64,000 bases of DNA from NCBI RefSeq assembly GCF_041146795.1, contig NC_135170.1, forward strand, positions 22,252,033 to 22,316,032, read 5' to 3'. Source of the DNA: Maylandia zebra. Its lineage: Eukaryota; Chordata; Actinopteri; Cichliformes; Cichlidae. This document shows, piece by piece, positions 1 through 9,700 of the stretch (its first letter is position 1; each line of letters opens with the position of its first letter). The notes under the pieces are model-generated. The model had not been told where the DNA came from, did no database searches, and worked only from the letters and a program-made list of their open reading frames with translations. A program made the translations under genes and the position numbers.

Positions 1-655
1 TACAGCGCCACACCAGGCATCTCCCATTTTCACCTCTGGACTTCCAGGTCATATTTGGCACAAATGTTTCTGAACATATGCCGCCCACTTGGTTATGGTG
101 TTCCATGTATGCTATGTCTGCTAGCATCTTGAACCCTGCTGTTATGTGCTGGATTGTCTCGGGGACATCTTTACACAGCCTGTACCTGGGGTCTTGCCTG
201 GTGTGGAAGACCCCAGCCTCTGTGGATCTTGGGCTCAGAGCTTGTTCCTGTGCTGCTATGATTAGTGGCTCTGTGCTGTCTTTCAGTCCAGCTTTGTCCA
301 GCCAGGATTTCTGGATGTCAGCCACTTCCTCTATCTGCTAGTGGTACATACTGTGGAGGGGCCTGTCCTTCCATGATGGCTCCTGCTCTTCCTCCTCTGG
401 TTTCTGGTATTCACTGAGCACGCAGTTGGTTGGGGCTATCTTCCTTATGTATTTGTGGATGATCGTTGTCTCATCCTGGACTGTGGTGCTTGACACTCAC
501 TAGGGCATGGCCTCCTTTTTTCTGCTTAGCATCCATCTAGCTTTAGGGTGCTGGACTTGGGGTGAAACCCTCCATGCAGGGTTAGGAGTTTCCTGGTCTT
601 GATGTCAGTGGCTTCTATCTCCAGGCCATCTTATTATCCCAGCAGGGTACCTGAT
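1..655 (-). mobile_element. R2-like LINE 3' fragment (endonuclease region)
   Basis: Read on the minus strand, about 340-20 gives a degraded protein with the zinc-knuckle pattern C-x2-C-x8-H-x4-C seen upstream of the restriction-like endonuclease of R2-type non-LTR elements ('RLCKD..ETIQHITAG'). The last cysteine of the knuckle is replaced by F ('GFKML'). Stops and frameshifts lie on both sides, and the fragment runs off the window start. A related fragment lies at 34380-36250. Clade assignment is by pattern only. Confidence 0.6.
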
Positions 656-667
656 CACGGGCAGATT

Positions 668-960
668 GTGTTGGGGAGTAACGGAATACATGTACCGGCG
701 TTACGTATTTAAAATACAAAAAGTAATTGTAACTGTATTCCGTTACAGTTACCATTTAAGAAGGTGATATTCAGAATACAGTTACTTTGTTGAAATAAAT
801 GGATTACACAGCGGTCTTTTCCCATTTCATATGTTAGCCTATGCTCTCTCTATTTTTGGTAATTCCACGCCGGTGGAAACCCAAACTAAACACACATTAA
901 GAGGCTCTAATGCCTGTGTTTCAATCTCACAGCCCGTGTCACCTCTACTTGTTTTTTTGT
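668..960. repeat. Probable DNA-element end, AT-rich
   Basis: The segment begins with a 'GTAACGGAATACATGTACCG' block that is partly mirrored by 'GTATTCCGTTACAGTTAC' some 60 bp further on. This self-complementary arrangement is typical of DNA-transposon ends dispersed in fish genomes. No coding sequence is seen. The family is not identified and the right boundary is uncertain. Confidence 0.35.
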
Positions 961-1064
961 AAAAAGTTTTTTGTTATAATGTATATTGTATATAATGTAT
1001 ATTGTAATAACATGATATTATGTTGTTCAAATGTGAAAAGTATATTGTGAGAACAATAAAGTTT

Positions 1065-1447
1065 TCATATTACATGTGATATAGCTCTATTTTTCTTTTG
1101 CCTGGGTGGGAGCTCTACGCTTTCGTAATGTTTCGCTTTGAAACCAGACTGAAATGTTTCTGAGATATCGTTAATTTCCAGTAGAGCCTGGAACTGAAGG
1201 AAGACATTTTTTTGCAGGATTTTGGACAGGAAGGAGAGTTTAGAGATTGGTTTAAAATTTGAGAACACTGCTGCATTGAGATTTGTTTGTTTTGTGTTTT
1301 TTTGAGAAATGGGTTCACTATGGTATGGTTAAGATTGGCTGGGATGGTTTTAATAATGGTTAAAACTTTAGGTCCAATAGTGTCAAAGACACTATTATCT
1401 TTGACATTATTAAAAGAGAGAGAGGGGATAATAGTGTCACAGGACAT
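1065..1447 (-). mobile_element. LINE reverse transcriptase fragment (L2/CR1-like)
   Basis: The minus strand encodes two overlapping, frame-shifted pieces of a non-LTR reverse transcriptase. One carries the 'NFKPISKLSFLSKILQK...ETFQSGFK' type motif of the fingers/palm region. The other carries the upstream 'IPANLNHTIVNPFLKK' motif. At least one frameshift separates them, so it is inactive. A near-identical fragment lies at 15350-15713. Confidence 0.65.
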
Positions 1448-1530
1448 TCACAGACACATTTACACCTAACATCCTTCTAGAAAAAGACTGAGTTAATTTG
1501 CCCTTTCCACTTCCACAAAAACAGTCTATA
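1445..1530 (-). pseudogene. Relic of TNP2-like transposase C-terminal end
   Basis: About 80 bp match the 3' coding end of the fusion gene near 6850-6930. In translation the relic reads 'VFVEVERANLTQSFF', then a stop, then 'KDVRCKC'. The intact gene has 'IFVEVERTTQLKAFF' and 'RDVRCKC'. The relic is too short to be functional. A second copy is at 15719-15803. Confidence 0.55.
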
Positions 1531-1672
1531 AAGCACTGTCATCTTGTTGTTATTAATACATTGTTTGTAATATATAGCACCTTTTCACCAAAGCAATCGT
1601 CAGATAAGATATTCATTTTTGACAATCTAAGACTTTTTTCAGTATTATGAATATGTTCTCATAAATTATAAA

Positions 1673-2242
1673 GTCTAAGGAGCTTAGAAAGAAAAGCATC
1701 TGGACTTCTTTAAGTTGCTTGAAGACATTTCACCTCTCATCCGAGAAGCTTCTTCAGAGTCCCAGATTTAAGACCAATGGGAGTGTCCCCCATGGGTGTA
1801 AAGGGAATCAAAACTGGATTATAGATGGCAGACAGTTGTAGACCGTGTCGTAAGCCACCGCCTCTGTTTACCCTCTGCTTTACCCTCTGTTTACCCTCTT
1901 TGAACAGAGGCGGTGGCTTACGACACCAATTGTCTGCCATCTATGATCCAGTTTCTAGATCCCGTGCCTATGCACATCCTGGTTCTTCTGACCTCAGGAG
2001 ATCACATGATAGGGTGGGGCTTGGTTTCACAATGAGTTCACCCGAAACTTTGGCTGATTGTGACCAACACCTGTTTTCACACCTTGGCTCATGTGATTAG
2101 GTAGAGGATCAATAGGGGGTCCATGTCCATCTTAGGGGATACTCCAATAGGGCTTGACTCTGGGACTCTCCACCATTTGACCCAGGAATGAGAGGTGAAA
2201 CATCTTCAAGTCCAGACGCTTTTCTTTCCAAGGTCCTTAGAC
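1673..2242. mobile_element. Non-autonomous TIR element, copy 1
   Basis: The ends are long inverted repeats: the left end contains 'CTCATCCGAGAAGCTTCTTC' and the right end contains its complement region 'GGATGAGAGGTGAAACATC'. The outermost bases read GTCTAAGG and CCTTAGAC. There is no coding capacity. Inside, 1850-1925 holds an imperfect palindrome built from 'CCACCGCCTCTGTTTACCCT' and its complement. Related copies lie at 14448, 15950, 38936 and 47330. The family was not named from sequence. Confidence 0.6.
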
Positions 2243-3170
2243 TACGATGACCTGGATGGCTGAGAACCCCCACAGACATAAACTATATTCGCTCCTCCAG
2301 GAGAAAGCTAAGTACCCCAAAGAGAGAGTGGCTCTTTCTGCTGCCACACAGAGGTCTCTGGACAGGAAAAAGAAGTAAGAAATTAAAGGGAAACACATGT
2401 TTTTATGGTAATGCTTTTTAGATCGAGTGATTAGTGGTGTATGTGGTACTGGAGTTGGTGAGTCTCCAGCACAGACTAGGAAGATGCAGCAGAAGCCAAA
2501 CTGCCCCACTACCAACAAATATGATATTACTTCATTATTACTTTTAATTGATTCAAAATTTCACTTGATGTTATTTCTAAATGATTGTCCTCAAAAGTTA
2601 TTTACATACATTCATTACTCCTTTCCTAGAGTCTTGAAGCCAAGCCAAAGACAACATGTTTGTGCCTCAGGACAGCTTAACCGTCAGGAGCAAGTCTGTA
2701 CCGGTACAGATTGTAAAACATCTATTATAACACACCCATTGCCTGAAGTCATTCTTTCTCAGTACATTGTCCACCGAGGTTTCAATATTTTTTATTATAA
2801 TTAATTATAATTATAACATAATTTGTCACATATTAATAAAAGTAGCAGTCTTCAGACACAACCTGCTTTCGACGTATAAATAAAGATCTTTGTTTACACA
2901 CTGGCATGCTGTTACATTAATTGTAAGGGGCAAGTTTGTACTTGTCCAGTAATTATTGTACCAGTATAGTACCAGTAAACATTGTAGTCATTCTTTCTTA
3001 GCTCAGTGTCCGCAAAACTTTAAACATTTTTTGTTTTTTTATAGATAATTAATTACAGTTCTAACATTATTTTAGTCACATATTCATAAATGCAGCAGTC
3101 TTCAGACGCACCCTGCCTTTAATGTATTTAAAGTCATGCCCTAACTGGAGTTTTTACTCTTTTAATGCAA
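2243..3170. repeat. Local direct duplication, unit 1
   Basis: This unit is paralogous to 4455-5165 in the same orientation, about 2.2 kb apart. Both hold a plus-strand segment readable as '..LLQEKAKYPKERVALSAAT' followed by 'QRSLDRKK' and a GTAAG-like site, then a second segment containing 'GESPAQTRKMQQKPNCP'. These look like exon-sized coding remnants, but no complete gene or known domain could be assembled. Confidence 0.55.
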
Positions 3171-4454
3171 ACCTTTCACCACTAAGACTTTAGTCAATGC
3201 TGCTAACCACACGATGGTCCTTGAATTAGCTTTGAAAATTCACATGAATGAACTGTTGCTCACCGAGTAGAGCCGTATTGTGAGAGGGTCACCATGGCTA
3301 TTAGCCAGGCCAGCTTCTGGGAGAAGGGTTCTGGCCCCTGTTTTTTTGTTTACAGTGTGATGATGTGAGGGGAGCCGCGGTGGAGCAATGGACTCCAGGA
3401 TGAGATGGGGATAGGAGGGTTCTCCTTTTCTGCCTGGGACGAGGCTGGTCTGGAGCCTGCTCTGAAGGAGGAATTTCGGTCCTGCTTGTGAACACCTAAC
3501 AAACATTTATCCTTTGTTGTGGGACAGTTACATTGTGGGACAGGGTGGGAGTTTAGCAAGCATAGAACATTGTGTTTTATATGTTTTTTTGAAATTGGGA
3601 TTATTTATTTCTGGGGATTTTAGTACCTTGACAACATTTTATTGCTTGTTTTTAGAATTGTTTTTCATTCTTCCTCCCTGGTTTGGAAATAAGCTGTTTC
3701 TGATGAGACTTACATCATCTATGTGCCCTGGGTTTCTGACTCGCGCACTCTCCCCTTGTATCTAAAGAACCAGCCTGTATAGTAAGACATTCGCACCAGC
3801 GTGTCTACATATTCACGAACAAAAACATCACAGTGCTGTTGGTTTGACTGTTGCCACTTGCCAAAATAATTTGTGTCAACAGCTGATTGTCAATGAAGGA
3901 AAAAATAAGTAGCTATAGTTAAATGTAAGTCAAAAGAAACTAAATTGAAAACACTTAAAAACAGTTGTGTACCTAATTACTCTGGCTTTGTTATCTGTCA
4001 TGTTTTAGTGATGCATATATTTAATATCAACTGCTTATAGCTGTAAGTTCAGTTTTATACAGACAGTCAGACAATTTAGTTGTGGTGAAAATACAATATT
4101 TAAGTGTGTATGATTTATTCATTGCATTTTTTTTTTTCTTCAAGGGCTTTAACTACCAGATGCATGCTTAATCATCAAGGTAAGTAAATCCCAAATGTAC
4201 TGTTTGGGAAAACCTGCAGTCAGTTGAGACTGAAGAAGTCACTTGGATGAGTGACAAAACATTTGTCTCACTGAAAACACTACGCGCAGATGAACACAAT
4301 CAGCCTTTTGGGCTATAGTTACCAATTTGTACATTGTTTCCTTCTTTATCTATGCTGAGTTTTCAGTTCTCTGAGTCATATCAAAGTGTTTTAGTACTTG
4401 GTTTTAATGACTTATGAAAAGGAAAAAAGATACAATCTCTGACATCTATTCTGA
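3171..4454. other. Unassigned spacer
   Basis: No recognisable gene or element. Short open frames around 3240-3560 show no domain or splice context. A poly-T tract with AG followed by GTAAGT near 4130-4185 resembles a small exon, but no partner exon was found. Confidence 0.4.
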
Positions 4455-5165
4455 TTATTTTTTCATAAACTATAAACTACATTCACTCCTACAGGAGAAA
4501 GCTAAGTGCCCCAAAGAGAGAGTGGCCCTTTCTGCTGCCACACATCGGTCTCTGGACAGGAAGAAGTAGTAAGACAAGAAATGGAAACACATGTTTTGCA
4601 TTAATGCTGTTGAGATCCAGTGATCAGTGGTGTATTTGGACTTCTTTAGGGTTGGTGAATCTCCAGCACAGACTAAAAAGATGCAGCAGAAGCCAAAATG
4701 CCCCACTACCAACAGGTGTGAAACACAGCTGTGGGATGTTATTACTTTTTGGTTCATTTTGTGTTTCCCTTTATGCAATTTCCAGATTATATTCTCCAGA
4801 GGCTATTTACATACATTCAGCATTCCTTTCCTAGAGTCTTGAAACCAAGCCAAGGACAAACGGTTTGTGCCCCCAGGACAGTTTAACTGTCAGGAGCAAG
4901 TCTGTACTGGTCCAGATTGTAAAACAACTTTATAACACGACCATTTCCTGAAGTCATTTTCTAGATAATCCTTCTTTCTAAGCTCATTGCCCACCAAGGT
5001 TTAAACTGTTTTTTCTATAATTAATTATAATTCTAACATCATTTGTCACATATTCACATAAAATGTCACATAAAAGTAGCAATTTTCAGGCACAACCTTG
5101 TTTCAACGTATAGACAAAGATCTCTGTTTACACTCTGGCATGCTGTTACATTAATGTAGCTTCAC
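4455..5165. repeat. Local direct duplication, unit 2
   Basis: This is the second copy of the 2243-3170 block. It preserves the 'EKAKCPKERVALSAAT' type segment and the 'GESPAQTKKMQQKPKCPTTN' segment, with substitutions and indels. Conservation of the two peptide-like segments between copies is the only hint of former coding function. Confidence 0.55.
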
Positions 5166-5538
5166 ACAACCACAGATGCACAGCAGGCATTCAGTGTGGA
5201 CTTTGTTTCAGAAATGACTGAAGAATAAGAAATTGATGGGACCAAGAAACAATATAAGACATTTATATAAAAAGTATTTCTGTAATATTGTGTGAATTGA
5301 TGCGTTCACTGCAGCACCACGCTGATTTCATATTTGTGCACTTGTAGCATTCAGTGTTGAGTTTTTTCTCCCACACTGCCATGTGTGTCTTTTAAACGAT
5401 GTTTGATTTAATTTAAAATGTCAGATTGTTTTTTCTTTTTAGTTTTAGGTCAACTTACGGCATAAGTCTATATACGAGCTTCTTTTCTGTTGTTTGCTTC
5501 ACGACCCGGTAAACATGTTTAACATGGTATTAAACAAG

Positions 5539-5938
5539 TGTTCCACCCCAGCCTAGGCAACCGGCGTGCAACACAGAAAAAAAAAAAGGAAAAAAAAAAT
5601 ACTACTACGGTTCTCCACCAAAATCCCAAAACGAAAGCATCAACAGCTATTTACTTCAAAGCAAAATAGGACATTTACTTACATCAAAACACCAAACTGT
5701 TTACAACCGGGGGAGGGAAGATCACGACCATGACAAACTGAAACACAGGGCTTAAATACATAGAAGGAGCAATCAGGGAATGGACAACAGGAGGGAAACA
5801 CAGCTGGGGCAAATCAGAACTGACGAGACAAGGAAGCGTAAATTGAACACACTGAGATAAGACAGACTTTCAAAGTAAAGCAGGAAACACATAACAGTCA
5901 CGCCTAAAACAAAACACTGACAACACCGAATCGTAACA
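5539..5938 (-). mobile_element. Solo LTR, gypsy-like (family shared with 45110)
   Basis: This 400-bp sequence starts TGTTCCACC and ends CGTAACA. It is flanked on both sides by CAAG, a 4-bp target duplication. It is closely related to 45110-45510, where a polypurine tract sits next to the LTR on the minus strand, which fixes the orientation. No internal region is present here, so it is a solo LTR formed by LTR-LTR recombination. Confidence 0.7.
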
Positions 5939-5942
5939 CAAG

Positions 5943-6799
5943 GGTCCTACTTAGATATTTAATTCTGGCCTATGATAAGGTAATAAAGCCACATATGAAC
6001 AGTGGTCATGTTTATTTTTCAAAAATCTCTAAACATCATTTACTGTATTTACACATCCTTTTTTCTTTTTTTTTTAAGGAACGACACTAAAATTTGAATT
6101 GACTCTGAATAGCAGCACAAATCCAGAGTGAAGAAGGAGGCCAAACAGATTTTTCAGGCATATTTAAAGTAATAAGACTAATTATAATCATTTTTATGTA
6201 GCAGGATACAAACATTCTTGAGCAAATAAATCTGTATTATATTCAATAGACTTGCACACATTGCAACATTAAACAGAATAAGTCTCATCATTCATTACAC
6301 AATAATCTGAGGTAATATGAAGCTTTATGATCTGTTATCTCAGTAATAGCAATCTGTATCAGGATGCAGTAAACCACATTGATCCACTCACCCCGGATTT
6401 TTAGCGTTAATTCACAAAATGTTTATGTGTCACAATAATTTGCATTTCAGTTTGAATAGAGGTAAACTGACATGTATGATAAATACGTAGTGAATACAAA
6501 GTTGGGAAAGGCAAGCTTTTGGCTGTTTACAAATCACTCCATAATTTCCTCCATATACAGATAATACACATACAGTACTGAGTGATATAATCCTACATTA
6601 CACTGGCTACATTATGTCCACACTGTCACACCAAAAGAAAACGTAAGCCACAGATCTCGCACACATATGAACAAAATGACTCCAAACTCCTTTGAAAAAA
6701 CTTCATCATCGTTCATTTTTCCAAGATTTTCACTGTAGTAAAAACAGCCATGTGCCATGATATACAAGACAGAGAAAGCACCTTAGCTGTGCTGGAACT
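5943..6799. other. 3' flank of the fusion gene
   Basis: AT-rich sequence downstream of the minus-strand stop codon at 6800. It probably contains the 3' UTR. A minus-strand AATAAA lies at 6016-6011 and is a possible polyadenylation signal. Nothing else was recognised. Confidence 0.35.
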
Positions 6800-9700
6800 T
6801 TAATATCTTTCATATGAGTTTGGTAAAGGCACCAGCCAACCATTCACATACATGCATTTACACCTAACATCCCTCAAGAAGAAGGCTTTGAGCTGAGTTG
6901 TCCTTTCCACTTCCACAAAGATATTCCTTGATGCACGTTTGATATAAAACAGCTGGACCACAATGACTGAAATAGCCGAGCACACACAGTTGGATGTGCA
7001 AACACAGTTCTCTTTAAACCTGACGATGAACTGTATTTCTCCATAGCAGCCATTCTTGAGTTTTATGACACAGTCTCTTGTCTCTTCATGGTTTACAGAG
7101 TAAACAGTATTTCTGTTGATGAAGCTGTCAAAGGCTTCCACTGATCTGAATGAAACAGGTCGATTTAAGAGCTCTTCTATTGCTAGTTTTATGGATCGTG
7201 TGATATCCAGATGCCGTGAATTTCCAAGCAGATTGTAACAATCAGTGGTTTCATTTACTGGTGAAATGCTGGCTAACGGAGAATTTCCGTTAGAAACAAG
7301 GGAGCGAAGGTGACTCGGCAGGCGCTGCCAACGGAGAAACTTGTCTTGAATTTTTTGAGGATTGTAGTTTATGTTGCTAAGCAGTGCCCTTAAATTTGCA
7401 CTGTTCCTCTCAAAACTGAATGCTGATGTTGCCCAGAGAGGCCCCCAGTTACGCACACAGTCAGCTAAGTGGATCAACTGATGGCAGTTGAATGAAACGT
7501 TTTCTTCACCATAGAGTTCTTCCATGTTTCTAACAAAGAGTACCAAGTTCTCATGGGCCAGCTGAAGGTCATTTTGGGAGACTGATTCTTGTAGCAGAAT
7601 GTGAATGCTGATCGACAAACAAAAAAAATGCTGGAGAAATGAAGGCTGAAGGATGCCTGGTAGGACACTAACAGCATAAAATAAAAGGAAAGCTCGCCAG
7701 TCAGATGCTTTCCAAGAGTCCCGACCCTTCAGTGACTGTAGAGATCTGCTCATTTCTGATGGAGGCTTTAACATTCGGAGATAAGAGTCCATCTGTGAAA
7801 TCTGTTGACCTACATACCAGTCTTTCTTGGAGTTCTCTGAGTTCAGCCACAATCCAATAAGTTGCTTAGTCACACCAACTAAAACTGAGTGCATATATTC
7901 TGGTACAAATCCAAACACAATGTCAAACAAAGGAAGTCTGGAAAGTAAGGACATTCCTTTTACACCATACTCTGAGGTGTTTTCAACAAACATATTTTTT
8001 GATCTTGATGCTTGTTTAGTTTCATCATATCGATATGACCTCACAGATCCAGAGCCCTTTGGTACCACTGTGCCAGGGTGTAAACACCAGTCACAACCAT
8101 ATTCTCCATTGAATTGTTTGCAATTCCGGAGAAGTGGCCTCGCCACAGCGTCAGAGGAGCAAACCAAGCAGAAGACTTTTGATGAATGAAGAGTGCCTCT
8201 GCTGTCTCTCCACTGAAATGGATTTTGGGCTAAATCACAACATTCATCCACAAATGGTTTCAGAAATGTGTTCATATGAGGTTTTCCTTGGCCAAACCAA
8301 AATCCAGCAACTATCATATTTTCCTGTCTTTGTGTGTAAGGAAGTTCATTAATAACAAACTGAAGGGGCCAAATTGAGTATCTGGTGGTGCTAAAAATTG
8401 GTACTTCATCAAAATTCCATGTCAGTGTGAGATCATCTGCAGCTAGTTTACCCTCTCTGAGGAGATTCTGGTACATCATCCCATCCATCACATCTTTGAT
8501 GTTATCATGCTCATCTTTAACTGTTTTAGGTAACAACTCAGCGCTGTGGTTCTCAAGGATACCTTTCAGAAGGTCTTTCAGGGATGAGTACAGAAAGAAG
8601 TTTCCATTTTGAATGCTGCTTGCTTTGTTGAACACTGAGGCACAGTGAGAACAACAAGAATCAGGATCGTTTCCCATGAAGTTTTTACACTCTTGACAGT
8701 AAAACATTGTAAATGTGGTTGGACTTTGTCCTTGTGTCACTGTTGCCCAGGAGCAAATTGGTTCATTATTCTGAAAAGACAAACAAACATGTGTTTTATA
8801 TACACAAATAATATTGGGATAACAACATGACTTGAGGAGAAACATCAATATTCCTTCTTACTGTGTCACTGCCTCTGTCAACTGCTGAAGCAGACTCCAA
8901 CTGAAATGGAAAAATGTTGTGGTCCTGCATCTAAAACAAGGCCAAAACATCAGCCAGGCCTACCGATACTCTTAATATTTCATATTCACGTGATGAAGGT
9001 GCATTTCAGATATTTATATTAAACTAATTTGAAGCAGTTTGAATTTGTTAGCTTCATTATTTATTGCTCCTCTTATTGCAGCATTATGGAGACAAAATGT
9101 TTGTCTTCAGATAAACTCATTGTAAATCACTGGATCTTCAACCAGTTTAAAAATATTGTTTCTGACTTCATTTCTTACCGTGTCTTTGCCATCTGTTGTG
9201 TCAGACGCTGAAGAAGATTCCAAATGTTGAGGAAAAATGTTTGGCTCCTGCGTGAAAACAAATACCAAATAATTATCCAGACAAGGCACAGGCCTTCATG
9301 TTGTTTACTCACAGTTTGTGAAAAACAGTTGAGCTGTGTTGGAGAATTCTGCAGAGGACTTAGGTAAACAGCTAACCTGGTTCACTTTGCTCATATTGAC
9401 ACCTGTTTTACTCTAAAGATATGAGTCCTTGAATCCATCAAAATGTATTTTTATTAGTGCTGTCAGCATTAATCTCTTTAAAATGACGTTAAAGCCATAA
9501 TGTCATTTTAACAATATGGCACAAGCTTGTTATTGTTTAGTGGCGTCCAGCTCCACGCATGGGGAGCTCCGCGGTAACCAGCTAACGTAGATTTGCTGCG
9601 TTAATGCGGCTATGGTGTCAGGACGTCAAGTCTGACATCCTGTCAAGTTCAGGGTTCATTTTAAGATTATAATCATGACCTATAGGGCCCTGCACGGTGT

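Larger units (their letters stand above)
978..1980. repeat. Local duplication, copy 1 (partner 15240-16216)
   Basis: This roughly 1-kb block recurs in the same orientation at 15240-16216, with only scattered substitutions and small indels. It contains, in order, a LINE reverse-transcriptase fragment, a short relic of the TNP2-like transposase tail, and the left part of a TIR element. The partner copy carries a Tc1-like insertion that this copy lacks. Confidence 0.75.

Noticed and set aside
3240-3765. Short frames of 64-88 residues
   Set aside because: No homology, splice context or conservation in the paralogous blocks.
7827-8830. Plus-strand frames opposite the transposase exon
   Set aside because: Shadows of the long minus-strand coding exon; no independent evidence.
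8771-8848. ATG at 8848 as the start of a stand-alone 682-residue transposase
   Set aside because: A strong acceptor (TTTTCAG) at 8771 makes the first 26 codons intronic, and upstream exons join in phase; an alternative start there cannot be fully excluded.
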